Shown here piece by piece: positions 50,545-60,304 of a DNA stretch of 64,000 nt. The stretch spans positions 31,922 through 95,921 of the forward strand of contig NZ_FOAI01000015.1 of the NCBI RefSeq assembly GCF_900109705.1, in the 5' to 3' direction. This stretch comes from Roseivivax marinus. GTDB taxonomy: Bacteria > Pseudomonadota > Alphaproteobacteria > Rhodobacterales > Rhodobacteraceae. Below the pieces are notes generated by a model that saw only the letters and a program-made list of their open reading frames with translations, had not been told where the DNA came from and made no database searches. Both the position numbers and the translations under genes were made by a program. The number at the start of each line of letters is the position of its first letter. The first letter of the stretch is position 1.

Positions 50545-51755
50545 AACTGAACAGGATCACGGCACTGGCCTCGGTGCTGGCGCTTACCGCCGGCGCTGCC
50601 TCGGCAGAGAGCACGGTGCGCTTCTGGTACCATTTCGACAACGCCGACAACCCGATGAACGACCTCGTCGCGGCGTTCGAGGAACAGAACCCCGACATCA
50701 CCGTCGAGGCCGAGAATATCCCGTGGAACAGCTACTACGACCAGCTCTACACGGCGGTGATCGGCGGCAACGCCCCCGACGCCGCGATGGTCAAGATGTT
50801 CGCGCAGCCCCGTCTGGTGGAGATGGGAGCCCTCCAGCCGATCGATGACTGGCTGGTGGAGTGGGACGGCGCCGACGGGCTGCAGGACAATCTGTTGGAG
50901 CTGACCGCCGGACCGGACGGATCGCAGTACTACCTGCCGGTGCAGTATGTCGTCCTTTACCTCTACTACCGTCCCTCGATGTTCGAGGAACTGGGCCTCG
51001 AGGTTCCGACCACCTGCGACGAGTTCCGCGAGGTCGCCAATGCGCTGACACGCGACACCGACGGAGACGGCCAGACCGACACCTACGGCTTCGGCTTCCG
51101 CGGCGCGCAGGGCGGACACGACCACTGGGCCAGCTTCACGCTGGGCGCGGAGGGCGTGAGCCTGACCGACGGGCTGACCTCGGAGGCGGGCGTGGCCGGC
51201 ACGCAGTTCGTGGCGGACCTCTTCCAGGAGGACGGGGTGTTCCCGCCGTCCGCACCGAACGACGGCTTCCAGGAGATCATCGGCGCGTTCAAGGCCGGCA
51301 AGACCGCCATGACCATCCACCACATCGGCTCGGCCAACGGCATGGTCGAGGCGCTTGGCGAGGACGTGAACGCCGCGCCCGTTCCCGAGTGCAACGGCGG
51401 CCGCTGGACCGCCTTCGGAGACGAAAGCACCGCGGTCATGGCCAATGCCGAGGATCCCGAGGCCGCGTGGAAGTGGATCAGCTTCCTGTCGTCGGAGGGA
51501 AACAACACGATGTTCAACGAGGCGACCGGCCAGCTTCCGGTGGTCAAGGCCGACAGCGACGGATGGTCGCTGCACCCGCAGCGGTTCGTGCAGGCCACGG
51601 TGGACAGTCTGCCCTTTGCCGAGATGCTGCCCAGCAGCAACGCCACGGCGGATTTCGTCAACACGGTCTGGCCGACGCAGATGCAGCGCGTGCTGACCGG
51701 CGACATCGAGGCGGCCGAGATGAACGAGGCCATCGCCGAGATCTTCGCCGAGTGA
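50541..51755 (+). CDS. ABC transporter sugar-binding protein
   Basis: 404 residues. Signal peptide MKLNRITALASVLALTAGAASA-E. Family 1 extracellular binding protein features: VRFWYHFDNADNPMNDLVAAFEEQNPDITVE, then IPWNSYYDQLYTAVIGGNAPDAAM and TDTYGFGFRGAQGG. The N-terminal Asp/Trp pattern fits a sugar or sugar-phosphate ligand. ATG follows GGGAGGAAGACC and overlaps the upstream stop. Confidence 0.92.
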   Translation: MKLNRITALASVLALTAGAASAESTVRFWYHFDNADNPMNDLVAAFEEQNPDITVEAENIPWNSYYDQLYTAVIGGNAPDAAMVKMFAQPRLVEMGALQPIDDWLVEWDGADGLQDNLLELTAGPDGSQYYLPVQYVVLYLYYRPSMFEELGLEVPTTCDEFREVANALTRDTDGDGQTDTYGFGFRGAQGGHDHWASFTLGAEGVSLTDGLTSEAGVAGTQFVADLFQEDGVFPPSAPNDGFQEIIGAFKAGKTAMTIHHIGSANGMVEALGEDVNAAPVPECNGGRWTAFGDESTAVMANAEDPEAAWKWISFLSSEGNNTMFNEATGQLPVVKADSDGWSLHPQRFVQATVDSLPFAEMLPSSNATADFVNTVWPTQMQRVLTGDIEAAEMNEAIAEIFAE

Positions 51756-51765
51756 CACACCCTTC

Positions 51766-51791
51766 CCGGGTGCCCCGCGCGGGGCACCCGG
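51766..51791 (+). terminator. Intercistronic hairpin after binding-protein gene
   Basis: CCGGGTGCCCC pairs with GGGGCACCCGG across loop GCGC, an 11-bp perfect stem, 10 bases after the binding-protein stop. No T-run. Confidence 0.65.
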
Positions 51792-51831
51792 ACCGCGCCC
51801 CTTCCCTTCCGACAGCCGAAAGCTTCGTGCC

Positions 51832-52761
51832 ATGACGGACGCGACCGCGACCGACGTATCCCGACACGACCGACAGGGCCGCCGCGCCACGCTGAGCCGC
51901 CACGTCCTTCCCTACGCGATGCTCTCGCCGGCGGTGCTGGTGACGCTGGCCATCGTGTTCTTTCCGATGGTGCAGACCGCCTGGATGAGCCTGCACGATT
52001 ACGTGCTCTTCCGGCCCAACGACTTCGACTGGGTCGGGCTCGAAAACTTCCGCACCGCGCTCTCGGACGAGGTCTTCTGGATCTCGCTGCGCAACACGAT
52101 CATCTGGATGGGCACCACGATCCCCGCGCAGCTGCTGCTGGGCCTCGTCACCGCGCTGTTGCTGAACCAGGAATTCCCGTGGCGCCCGGTGGCGCGCGCG
52201 CTCATCATCATTCCGTGGGCCCTCCCGTCGGTCGTGATCGCGCTGATGTGGGTGTGGATCTACGACAGCAATTACGGCGTCGCCAACGAGTTCCTGCTGC
52301 GGATGGGCCTGATCCAGCAGTCGATCCCGTGGCTCGCCGATCCCGACTACGCGCTCGCCTCGATCATCCTGACGCTGACCTGGCAGGGGTTCCCGTTCTT
52401 CGCGGTCATGATCCTCGCCGGCCTCCAGGCGATCCCGCGCAGCTATTACGAGGCCGCCTCCATCGACGGCGCGAGCGCGTGGCGGCAGTTCTGGCACATC
52501 ACCCTGCCCGGCATCGCGGGCGTGATGATGACCGCCGTGCTGCTGCGCCTGATCTGGGTCGCCAACAGCTTCGACGTGATCTTCGTGATGACCGGGGGCG
52601 GGCCCGGCTACGCCACCCACACCCTGCCGCTCTACGCCTTCATCAAGGCGCGGACCAACCTTGATTTCGGATACGGCTCGGCGATCGCGGTGCTGTTCAC
52701 GATGCTCCTGATGGTGGTGGTCGTCTTCTACCTGCGGCGGACCGGAAAGGCGGTGTCCTGA
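51832..52761 (+). CDS. ABC transporter permease (MalF/UgpA type)
   Basis: 309 residues with six membrane helices. EAA-loop signature EAASIDGASAWRQFWHITLPGI contacts the ATPase. N-terminal PYAMLSPAVLVTLAIVFFPMVQTAWMSLHDYVLF is typical for MalF-like subunits. Coupled to the next gene by overlapping TGATG. Confidence 0.93.
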   Translation: MTDATATDVSRHDRQGRRATLSRHVLPYAMLSPAVLVTLAIVFFPMVQTAWMSLHDYVLFRPNDFDWVGLENFRTALSDEVFWISLRNTIIWMGTTIPAQLLLGLVTALLLNQEFPWRPVARALIIIPWALPSVVIALMWVWIYDSNYGVANEFLLRMGLIQQSIPWLADPDYALASIILTLTWQGFPFFAVMILAGLQAIPRSYYEAASIDGASAWRQFWHITLPGIAGVMMTAVLLRLIWVANSFDVIFVMTGGGPGYATHTLPLYAFIKARTNLDFGYGSAIAVLFTMLLMVVVVFYLRRTGKAVS

Positions 52762-53594
52762 TGGCGCTTCACAGACCCTCGACGATGCGACGCATCCTGA
52801 CGGTGGACCTGCCGATGCTGGCTATCCTCGCCTTCACGCTCGGGCCCTACCTCTGGATGTTCCTGACCTCGATCAGCGATCAGTCCACGCTGTTCACCGA
52901 AGGCCCTTCGCTGCTGAACGCGACGCTGGAGAACTACACCCGGCTGTTCCGCACGGTGGGCTTCGCGGACAACCTCCTCGACAGTTTCATCGTCGCGGGC
53001 GGGACCGTGATCGTCGGTCTGTCGCTCAGCGTGACGGCGGCCTATTCGTTCTCGCGCTTCGAGTTCCGGGCCAAGCGGATCCTGATGCTGCAGTTCCTGC
53101 TCATCAACATGTTCCCGCTTGTGCTGCTGATCCTGCCGCTCTTCGTCCTGATGCGGGTGCTGGGGCTCCTCGACACCCACATCGCGCTGATCGTGGCCAA
53201 CTCCACCATCGCGATCCCGTTCTCGATCTGGATGATGGTCAGCTACATCAACGGCATTCCGCGCTCGCTCGACGAGGCGGCGATGACGGACGGCTGCACC
53301 CGGCTGCAGGCGCTGCGCCGCGTGGTGCTGCCGCTCTGCGTGCCGGGGATCATCGCCACCGGCATCTACATCTTCATCACGTCGTGGAACGAATATCTCT
53401 ACGCCCTGACGCTGGGCGGCCGCGAGGTGCGCCCGATCACCGTCGCCGTGCAGACGCTCATCGGTGAATACGAGGTGCAGTGGGGTCTGCTGACCGCCGG
53501 CGGCATCGTCGGCGCCCTGCCCGCGACCGTGCTGTTCCTTCTCGTCCAGAAACGCCTGATCTCCGGCCTGACCCAAGGCGCGGTGAAGGGCTGA
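52761..53594 (+). CDS. ABC transporter permease (MalG/UgpE type)
   Basis: 277 residues with six helices. EAA loop [26 protein letters not shown]; early [18 protein letters not shown] and [17 protein letters not shown] are typical. Partner of the MalF-type subunit. Confidence 0.93.
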   Translation: MALHRPSTMRRILTVDLPMLAILAFTLGPYLWMFLTSISDQSTLFTEGPSLLNATLENYTRLFRTVGFADNLLDSFIVAGGTVIVGLSLSVTAAYSFSRFEFRAKRILMLQFLLINMFPLVLLILPLFVLMRVLGLLDTHIALIVANSTIAIPFSIWMMVSYINGIPRSLDEAAMTDGCTRLQALRRVVLPLCVPGIIATGIYIFITSWNEYLYALTLGGREVRPITVAVQTLIGEYEVQWGLLTAGGIVGALPATVLFLLVQKRLISGLTQGAVKG

Positions 53595-53614
53595 CCAAAC
53601 CAAGAGGACCTGTC

Positions 53615-54502
53615 GTGCAGAATCCGATCGGCATCATCTCAATGCAGTTCGCGCGCCCGTTCACGCGCGCCGACCTGCCCTACTTTGCCAAGGCGCGCGA
53701 GCTGGGCTTCGACTTCGTCGAGCTGCTCGTGCCCGAACCGGGCGACGACCTGAGCCCGGCCGACGTGCGCCGCGCGGCCGAGGACGCGGGCATCTTCACC
53801 GTGCTCGCCGCGCGGGTGAACCCGCAGCGCTCCATCGCCTCCGACGACGCGGACGCCCGTCAGGGCGGGCTCGACTACCTGCGGCAGGCCGTGGACGTCG
53901 CCGCCGAGATGGGCGCGCGCATCGTCGGCGGGCCACTCTACGGCGAGCCCATGGTCTTCGCCGGGCGTCCGCCCGTGCCGCGCAGCGATGCCGAGATCGC
54001 GACGCGCGCGGCCCGGACCATCGAAGGCTTCCAGGCGGTCGCCCCCCACGCCGAGGCCGAGGGCATCACGCTGGCGGTCGAGGCGCTGAACCGGTTCGAG
54101 ACTGACATCCTGTCCACCACGCGGCAGGCCTGCGAAGTCGTGGACGCGGTGGACAACCCGGCGTTCAAGCTGATGCTCGACACCTTCCACATGAACATGG
54201 AGGAACGCTCGATCCCCGACGCGATCCGCATGGCCGGCCCGCGCATCGCGCATTTCCAGGCCAACGAGAACCACCGGGGCCATCCGGGCACCGGCCACAT
54301 CGACTGGCCCGCCGTCATGCGCGCGCTGGCGCACGCGGGCTACGCCGGGCCGATCTCGCTGGAGCCGTTCCGTCGCGACGACGACCGCGTGGCCCTGCCC
54401 ATCGCGCACTGGCGCGCGCCGCACGAGGACGAGAGCGCCAAGCTGCGCGCTGGCCTCGGCGTGGTGCGCAACGCGCTCGCACTGGCGGAGGTGGACCAAT
54501 GA
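53615..54502 (+). CDS. Sugar phosphate isomerase/epimerase (xylose-isomerase-like TIM barrel)
   Basis: 295 residues from GTG 53615 (AGAGGA upstream). Metal-dependent AP-endonuclease-2/tagatose-3-epimerase fold: [13 protein letters not shown] with a metal-binding Glu, [12 protein letters not shown] with Asp/His ligands, [19 protein letters not shown] and SLEPFRR. It interconverts keto-sugars at C3 or sugar acids. It overlaps the oxidoreductase gene; together they process the imported sugar. Confidence 0.88.
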   Translation: MQNPIGIISMQFARPFTRADLPYFAKARELGFDFVELLVPEPGDDLSPADVRRAAEDAGIFTVLAARVNPQRSIASDDADARQGGLDYLRQAVDVAAEMGARIVGGPLYGEPMVFAGRPPVPRSDAEIATRAARTIEGFQAVAPHAEAEGITLAVEALNRFETDILSTTRQACEVVDAVDNPAFKLMLDTFHMNMEERSIPDAIRMAGPRIAHFQANENHRGHPGTGHIDWPAVMRALAHAGYAGPISLEPFRRDDDRVALPIAHWRAPHEDESAKLRAGLGVVRNALALAEVDQ

Positions 54503-55494
54503 TCCGGATGGGATGGATCGGCTGCGGCCGGCACGCGCGCCAGATGCTGCTGCCGCAGCTCGGACGAAACGACATCCGCATCGCAGCGCTCTGCGACCGC
54601 GACGGCGCGGCGCTGTCGCGCACCGCGGAGGAATACGGCGTCACCGCCTGCTACGACGACTTCCGCGAGATGATCGCGGCGGGCGGCATCGACGCGGTGG
54701 GCATGGCCGTCGGCCCCGACCTGCACCGCGCCGCCGCCATCGCCGCGCTCGAAGCCGGGCTGCCCGTCTTCATGGAAAAGCCCCCCGCTGCCGACGCGGC
54801 AGGCGCCCGCGAGGTCGCCGAGGCGGCGCGCCGCGCCGGCAAGCCGGTCATGGTCGGCTTCATGAAGCGTTATTCCACCGGCAACCGCATCGCCATGAAC
54901 ACGCTCCGGGACGGCGACTTCGGCGACGTGCTGGGCATCACCGGCGCCTACATGACCGCGCCCACCTATTTCGAGGGCGAGCCCGACTATACCGGCTTCT
55001 ACCTGCACCACTGCGTCCACTACATGGATCTGATCCCGTGGTTCGCGGGCGAGGATTTCGGCGACATGCAGATCCGCAGCGCGTCCCCCGCGCCGGGCAA
55101 GCTGCTGCTGCACCTCAACTTCACCACCGAGGGCGGCGTGATCGGTAACGTGGTCATGGGCACCGTGCAGTCGCGCGGCACGCCGATGGAAGAGATCCGC
55201 ATCATGGGCGACCACGCCCGGCTGCACGTGGACAACATCATCGACGTGTCGCTCTACCGCGACCCGCCGTTCAAGGCCGACGATCCCGAGGCGCGGCTCG
55301 ACCCGGCCTTCGACACGCTATCGTGGCGGCCGAACTTCACCGCCGCGGCGAACGAGGACCACAAGGGCTATGCGGCGCTGCTGTCCGACGTGGCCGCCGT
55401 GCTGCGCGGCGACACCCGCGCGGTTCCGGACATCGAGGACGGCGTGCGCGCGATGGAACGCCTGGAGCGCATGATCGCGCAGATCGACGCCTGA
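54499..55494 (+). CDS. Gfo/Idh/MocA-family oxidoreductase
   Basis: 331 residues. N-terminal NAD-binding [19 protein letters not shown]; catalytic [14 protein letters not shown] with the Lys of EKP; C-terminal domain with [19 protein letters not shown]. Members oxidise sugar or inositol hydroxyls, for example inositol 2-dehydrogenase. Last gene of the sugar ABC operon. Confidence 0.9.
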   Translation: MIRMGWIGCGRHARQMLLPQLGRNDIRIAALCDRDGAALSRTAEEYGVTACYDDFREMIAAGGIDAVGMAVGPDLHRAAAIAALEAGLPVFMEKPPAADAAGAREVAEAARRAGKPVMVGFMKRYSTGNRIAMNTLRDGDFGDVLGITGAYMTAPTYFEGEPDYTGFYLHHCVHYMDLIPWFAGEDFGDMQIRSASPAPGKLLLHLNFTTEGGVIGNVVMGTVQSRGTPMEEIRIMGDHARLHVDNIIDVSLYRDPPFKADDPEARLDPAFDTLSWRPNFTAAANEDHKGYAALLSDVAAVLRGDTRAVPDIEDGVRAMERLERMIAQIDA

Positions 55495-55530
55495 GTGGGC
55501 CGGGACGCCCGGCGCGGTCGGGTCTGTCTC

Positions 55531-55547
55531 GGCCCGCAGCGCGGGCC
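55531..55547 (+). terminator. Hairpin between convergent operons
   Basis: GGCCCGC pairs with GCGGGCC across AGC, 37 bases after the oxidoreductase stop. Between convergent operons it could stop either transcript; no T-run. Confidence 0.5.
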
Positions 55548-55637
55548 GGCGGAAGCACCGTCAGCACCGTGCCAAAAGACTGAGAGCCTGGCCGCACGAC
55601 ACGCGCCGCCCGGTCAGGCGATCATGTCCCGCAGCGG

Positions 55638-56501
55638 TCAGTGGCACTCCGCGGCGATGTCGCCTGCCCGCGTGAGCCAGACCTCCTCACGCGCTCCGGC
55701 GATCCGTTCGAGAACCCGCCGCAGGGCGCGCAGGCGGTAGGGCTGCCCGACGATGTAGGGGTGCAGCGCGATGCCCATCACGAGGCTCTGTTCCCGGGAC
55801 TGGGCCAGCCGTTCCTCGAAATCGTCGAGGATCATCGCCGCGAAGGTGTCGGCGGTGTCCGTCCGCGCGACGATCGAGGGGATGTCGTTGACCTCCTGCG
55901 GATAGGGAACCGACAAGAGCGGTCCGGCGCGGGTTCGCATCCAGATCGGCTGGTCGTCCATGCACCAGTTGAGCGTGTAGCGGTATCCCGCCTCGGCCAG
56001 CAGGTCCGGCGTGACGAAGCTCTCCGCGATCCACGGGCTGAGCCAGCCGCCGGGCGCCCTGCCCTCGGCCCTGGTCAGCACCTTCGTCGCCTCCGCGATC
56101 ATCGCCCGCTCCTCGGGCTCGGACATCGTGTCCTGCCGTTCGGCGTTCGTCCGCCCGTGCCCGGCGATCTCGTCGCCCCGGTCGCGGTGGGCGGCCATCA
56201 GCTCGGGCGCATGGTCGTACATGGTGCTGTTGGCCAGCACGGTGGCGGGCAGGTCCAGCGCATCGAAGGTCTCGATCAGGCGCCACGCCCCGACCCGGTT
56301 GCCGTAGTCGCGCCAGGCGTAGTTCAGGACGTCGGGTTCATTGCCCTTGGGCACCAGCTGCGCGCCGCGCCCCTCGCCGAAGGAGAAGTGCTCGAGGTTG
56401 ATCCCGAAATAGACGGCGAGCCGTTTGCCCCCGGGCCAGGTGAAGTCTTGCCGGCGCGTGATCGGGACGTAATCGAAGCGGCTGTGGTGCGGCAGGCTCA
56501 C
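55638..56501 (-). CDS. Polysaccharide-deacetylase-family protein (PuuE/allantoinase-like)
   Basis: 287 residues from GTG 56501 (GAGGCGCC upstream, GTGA overlap with the previous gene). NodB-type barrel: ITRRQDFTWPGGKRLAVYFGINLEHFSFG, DVLNYAWRDYGNRVGAWRL, DEIAGHGRTNAERQ, GWLSPWIAES and GIALHPYIVGQPYR. These stretches resemble PuuE-type allantoinases and related hydantoin or ureide hydrolases more than chitin deacetylases. Last gene of an eight-gene operon. A racemase of the hydantoin family in the same operon supports a ring-opening role (inference). Confidence 0.82.
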   Translation of the reverse strand: MSLPHHSRFDYVPITRRQDFTWPGGKRLAVYFGINLEHFSFGEGRGAQLVPKGNEPDVLNYAWRDYGNRVGAWRLIETFDALDLPATVLANSTMYDHAPELMAAHRDRGDEIAGHGRTNAERQDTMSEPEERAMIAEATKVLTRAEGRAPGGWLSPWIAESFVTPDLLAEAGYRYTLNWCMDDQPIWMRTRAGPLLSVPYPQEVNDIPSIVARTDTADTFAAMILDDFEERLAQSREQSLVMGIALHPYIVGQPYRLRALRRVLERIAGAREEVWLTRAGDIAAECH

Positions 56502-56917
56502 AACGGCGCCTCGGACAATCCCGCGCGGTCGAGCAGGATTTCCGCGCTGTCGTTCCAGACCTCGGTGCGAACGATCAGCCCGTCCTTCACCGCGAAGAAA
56601 TCGACGTAGCGGTTGCCGTCGAAAGGCGTGCCGTCGGGCCATTCGCCATGAAGATGCCCGGTGGCCCAGACATGCACGGCGCCGGCGTCCTCGTTCCAAA
56701 CCGCATCGGTGCGCAACGGGCGCTTCTGCACGGAGGCATAGCGTTTGGCGTTGAAGGCCGGCGGTTCTTCCGGCCCGGCCATCCGGCGCCCGCCGGTAAA
56801 GACGATCTCGCATCCCTGAGCCATGTAGCGGCGCGCGCCCTCGGCGTCCTTCGCCATCGAGCGTTCCAGGTAGGCCGCGACGATGCGCTTGGCCTCGGCA
56901 ATCGTGTCGTCGGTCAT
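56498..56917 (-). CDS. SnoaL/NTF2-like protein
   Basis: 139 residues with the NTF2-like cone fold: helix IVAAYLERSMAKDAEGARRYM, then strand-rich GCEIVFTGGRRM, DAVWNEDAGAVHVWATGHLHG, RYVDFFAVKDGLIVRTEVW. Such proteins are isomerases, hydrolases or ligand binders; function is unclear. ATG at 56917 has AAGGGGACC upstream. Confidence 0.75.
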   Translation of the reverse strand: MTDDTIAEAKRIVAAYLERSMAKDAEGARRYMAQGCEIVFTGGRRMAGPEEPPAFNAKRYASVQKRPLRTDAVWNEDAGAVHVWATGHLHGEWPDGTPFDGNRYVDFFAVKDGLIVRTEVWNDSAEILLDRAGLSEAPL

Positions 56918-56933
56918 CAGGTCCCCTTCCCGG

Positions 56934-57770
56934 TCAGCCAAGCTCGAACGTAGCCACGCCGAAGGTCCGGGCAATGTCCTGCGCGGGCGCCGGTCCGCGC
57001 CACATGCGCGCGGTCTGGAAATCCGATGTCAGCCCGCGCGCGACGACCATCGACATGGCGGGCGCGTTGGGCTCCGGCACGTCGATACTGACCGGCGCGC
57101 CCGCCGCGATCCGGCCCAAGGCATCCAGCATCCGCTCTGCCGCGTCCCGGTCCGCCGCGAACAGCGGCCCGATCTTGTGGCCCGACAGGCAGGCACGGAT
57201 CACCCCGAGCGCCGCGATCTCTCCGTCATGCCGTAGAACCCGGGCCTGCCGGGACGGGTCGCCCAGAAGCCAGTCGGCCATGAACCCCGCGCGGTCGAAG
57301 CCCGTGACCCCGAGCTCGAGGGCCAGCACGGCGGCGAGGTCCCCGTGTGCCAACGGTTCGGTATGGTCCGGGCGGTCCGCTGCCAGCCGCCCGGAAAAGC
57401 GGTGGCTGCGATGCGGTAGCTCGAAGCCGGAGCGGGCGTAGTTCGCCTGCTGCGCCGGCACCCCGTCGAGGCCCAAGGTTTCGGGCGCGAGCCGCTCCAT
57501 TCCCGCCTGCCAGAGCGTGTAGCCGACGCCATGCCCCCGGAACGCCGGAGCGCAGATGTAGAGGCCCAGAAAGCCCGCCCCTCGGCCAAAGCGCACGATC
57601 GAGAGGCTCGCCGCCGGTGCGCCGTCCATTTCCGCGATCAGGAAGCCGTCGGGATCGGCGGCATGGAAGGCGGCGGCGTCGGCAAGGCCGGGGTTCCAGC
57701 CCTCGGCCGCCGCCCAGTCAAGCGCAAGGTCCAGGTCCGCGCGCGTCATCGTGCGGACGGTCGGCGTCAC
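56934..57770 (-). CDS. GNAT acetyltransferase with two domains
   Basis: 278 residues from GTG 57770 (GTGA overlap with racemase stop). The N-terminal GNAT domain (1-130) has GLYICAPAFRGHGVGYTLWQAGM for acetyl-CoA binding. The C-terminal half (about 145-275; AVLALELGVTGFDRAGFMADWLLG, SGHKIGPLFAADRDAAERML) resembles the YitH-type domain. Substrate unknown; may acetylate an amine produced in the operon. Confidence 0.83.
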   Translation of the reverse strand: MTPTVRTMTRADLDLALDWAAAEGWNPGLADAAAFHAADPDGFLIAEMDGAPAASLSIVRFGRGAGFLGLYICAPAFRGHGVGYTLWQAGMERLAPETLGLDGVPAQQANYARSGFELPHRSHRFSGRLAADRPDHTEPLAHGDLAAVLALELGVTGFDRAGFMADWLLGDPSRQARVLRHDGEIAALGVIRACLSGHKIGPLFAADRDAAERMLDALGRIAAGAPVSIDVPEPNAPAMSMVVARGLTSDFQTARMWRGPAPAQDIARTFGVATFELG

Positions 57771-58474
57771 TGTCCGTCCTTCCGGCGCGGCGTTGCGTAG
57801 CCGCCCCGCTTCGAGGTGCGCAGCCCGGCCGCGCCGAGCGCGGTGACGAGCGACAGGCCGGCGGCGATGCCCTCGACCACCGGGCAGCCGAACTCCTCCG
57901 ACAGCGTGGCAGCAAGCGTTGCCATGCCCGCGCAGCCCAGAACGATGGCGTCCGCCCCGTCCGTGTCGAGCGCGGCGCACGTCTCGCGCCGGATCGCGGC
58001 CAGCGCCTCGGGCGTGCCCCGGTCGATGTCGAGGACCGGCACCCCGGCGGCGCGCAGTCCCGCGCAGCGCGCGGCTAGTCCGTAACGCGCGAGGTTCCCG
58101 CGCAGCACCGGCAGCGCCTCGGGCACCGAAGTGACCACCGCGAACCGATCCGCGACGAGCGTCGCACAATGATACGCCGCCTCCCCGATCCCGACGACCG
58201 GCGCGCGGGCGATGCACCGCGCGGCGTCGAGCCCGGTATCGTCGAAACAGGCGATGACATGGCCCTCGGTGCCGGCCCGCTCCGCCTCCTCGATCCTTTG
58301 CAGCATCCACGGGACCGCCATCGCTCCGTCCACCGGCCCCTCGATCGACGGCGGCCCGCCCGCGGCGCCGGTGGTTGTGACCTCTATGCCCGGCGCGGCC
58401 GCGACCAGCGCCGCTGCGGCGATGCCCTCGGTCATCGACGCGCTGGCGTTGGGATTGACGACGTGGATACGCAT
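57767..58474 (-). CDS. Asp/Glu/hydantoin racemase family protein
   Basis: 235 residues. N-terminal MRIHVVNPNASASMTEGIAAAA, active-site-type cysteines in ACFDDTGLDAAR and LGCAGMATLA. The hydantoin and allantoin racemases are the closest class; an aspartate/glutamate racemase is less likely because of the VNPNAS start. Start overlaps the previous permease stop by one base. Together with PuuE-like gene it suggests ureide or hydantoin stereochemistry control. Confidence 0.86.
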   Translation of the reverse strand: MRIHVVNPNASASMTEGIAAAALVAAAPGIEVTTTGAAGGPPSIEGPVDGAMAVPWMLQRIEEAERAGTEGHVIACFDDTGLDAARCIARAPVVGIGEAAYHCATLVADRFAVVTSVPEALPVLRGNLARYGLAARCAGLRAAGVPVLDIDRGTPEALAAIRRETCAALDTDGADAIVLGCAGMATLAATLSEEFGCPVVEGIAAGLSLVTALGAAGLRTSKRGGYATPRRKDGQ

Positions 58475-59352
58475 CAGCCGCGTTTCGCCCGGCGCCGCTG
58501 CATCAGGCTGATCAGCGTGAAGGTGATCAGGACCAGCAGCACCGATCCGCCCGTCGTCGCCGTGCCGAGCGCGTAGATCTCGGGGTCCGTGACCGTTGTC
58601 GTCTTGGCGGCAAGCTGCATCGGCAGCGTGTTCTGCGAGCCCATCACCTGGCTCGACCGCGCCAGTTCGTCCCAGCTCAGCGTGAAGCCGAAGACGGCGA
58701 CGCCGATCAGGAACGGCGCGATCATCGGCAGCGTCACGTGCCGGAAGGTCTGCCACGGCGTCGCGCCGAGGTCGCGCGCGGCTTCCTCGTAGGCCGGATC
58801 GAACCGGTTGAAGACCGCGAACATGATCAGAAGACCGAAAGGCAGCGTCCATGTCAGGTGCGCGCCGAGGCCCGAGGTGAACGGACCGAGTGCCGAGACG
58901 AAGTCGTTCTGGATCCAGTCGATCCCCGCCGAGGTACCGAAGGCCTTGATCGCGTCGTCAAGAAGCCGGAACTCCAGCGCGATGCCGAGCGAGACGACGA
59001 TCGAGGGCACGATCAGGCTCGCGATCGCGACGTAGAGAAGGATCGTCGCGCCGCGGAACGTCCGCCGGAACGCCAACCCCGCGAGAACCGAGATCGTCAC
59101 CGTCAGCACCATGACCACCAGCGCCAGAACGAAGGAGCGGCGCAGCGCTCCGCCGATCTCGACCTGCCCGCCGCCTTCCCAGAGACGCTGGAACCAGTGC
59201 GTCGAGAACCCCGTCATCGGGAAGACGAGTCCGCCCTCCGGCCCTTGGAACGACAGCACCAGGACCGAGATCATCGGCCCGTAAAGGAAGACGAGGAACA
59301 GCGCGAAGACCAGCGCAAGGACGTAGAAGGACCGCGGGCGGCGTTCTGTCAT
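58474..59352 (-). CDS. ABC transporter permease (PotC type)
   Basis: 292 residues, six helices. EAA motif EEAARDLGATPWQTFRHVTLPMI. N-terminal SFYVLALVFALFLVFLYGPMISVLVLSFQG is PotC-like. Four bases after the other permease gene. Confidence 0.92.
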   Translation of the reverse strand: MTERRPRSFYVLALVFALFLVFLYGPMISVLVLSFQGPEGGLVFPMTGFSTHWFQRLWEGGGQVEIGGALRRSFVLALVVMVLTVTISVLAGLAFRRTFRGATILLYVAIASLIVPSIVVSLGIALEFRLLDDAIKAFGTSAGIDWIQNDFVSALGPFTSGLGAHLTWTLPFGLLIMFAVFNRFDPAYEEAARDLGATPWQTFRHVTLPMIAPFLIGVAVFGFTLSWDELARSSQVMGSQNTLPMQLAAKTTTVTDPEIYALGTATTGGSVLLVLITFTLISLMQRRRAKRG

Positions 59353-59356
59353 GACC

Positions 59357-60304
59357 TCAGAGCTCCTTGCGGATGTCGACGAGTTTCAGCAGCGCCCAGA
59401 CCCCGGCCAGCACCGCCGCCAGCAGGATCACTGCGTTCGCGGCGGCGAGCGGAAATTGGAGGAACTGCATTTGCGTCTGAATGACCTTGCCGACGGACGC
59501 GATCTGCTGGCCGCCCATGATGCCGATGGTCAGGAAGTCGCCCATCACCACGGTCACCACGAAGATCGACCCGATCAGGATCCCGGGCCGCGCCAGCGGC
59601 ACGATGACGTGGCGCAGCGTCTGCGCCCCCGAGGCGCCGGAGTCGCGCGCCGCCTCGATCAGCGAGAGGTCGATGCGCATCAGCGAGTTGAAAATCGGCA
59701 CGACCATGAACAGCGTATAGAGATGCGTGAGCGCAAGGATCACGGCGAAGTCGGAATAAAGCAGCCCTTCGAGCGGCGTATCGATCACGCCCATGCCCAT
59801 GAGGGCCTGATTTACCAGCCCGTTGCGCCCCAGAAGCGGGATCCACGAGATCATGCGGATCACGATGGAGGTCCAGAACGGGATCGTGCACAGCAGGAAG
59901 CAGATCACCTGCACCTTCAGCGTGCGCACGTGGAACGCCAGGAAATACGCGATGGTGAAGCCGATGACGAGCGTCGTCAGCCAAACGATCAGGCAAAATT
60001 TCAACGTCGAGAGATAGGTGAGGAACGTCGTGCAGAGGCTCGGCAGATCCGCAAGACAGCCGTAGAACACGTCTCCGTAGTTCTGCGCGGTGAACGCGGG
60101 CTCGATGGAATACTGCGTGTACTGCCAGAAGCTGACCACGATGGTCGCGGCGAGCGGCAGCACGAAGAAGACAAGAAAGACCAGCGCCATCGGCGCCGCC
60201 TGGAGATAGGGCGCAAGCACGGCGCCCGCGCGGCCGGCACCGCGGCGGCGGGCAGAGGTCCGGGCGGGCCGGACCTCTGCTGTGGTGTCGGCGGCCTGGG
60301 TCAC
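59357..60304 (-). CDS. ABC transporter permease (PotB type)
   Basis: 315 residues from GTG 60304 overlapping the binding-protein stop (GTGA). Six helices; EAA motif IEAARDSGASGAQTLRHVIVPLARPGI. PotB-like N-terminus PMALVFLVFFVLPLAATIVVSFWQY. An upstream in-frame extension lies within the preceding gene and is ignored. Confidence 0.91.
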   Translation of the reverse strand: MTQAADTTAEVRPARTSARRRGAGRAGAVLAPYLQAAPMALVFLVFFVLPLAATIVVSFWQYTQYSIEPAFTAQNYGDVFYGCLADLPSLCTTFLTYLSTLKFCLIVWLTTLVIGFTIAYFLAFHVRTLKVQVICFLLCTIPFWTSIVIRMISWIPLLGRNGLVNQALMGMGVIDTPLEGLLYSDFAVILALTHLYTLFMVVPIFNSLMRIDLSLIEAARDSGASGAQTLRHVIVPLARPGILIGSIFVVTVVMGDFLTIGIMGGQQIASVGKVIQTQMQFLQFPLAAANAVILLAAVLAGVWALLKLVDIRKEL

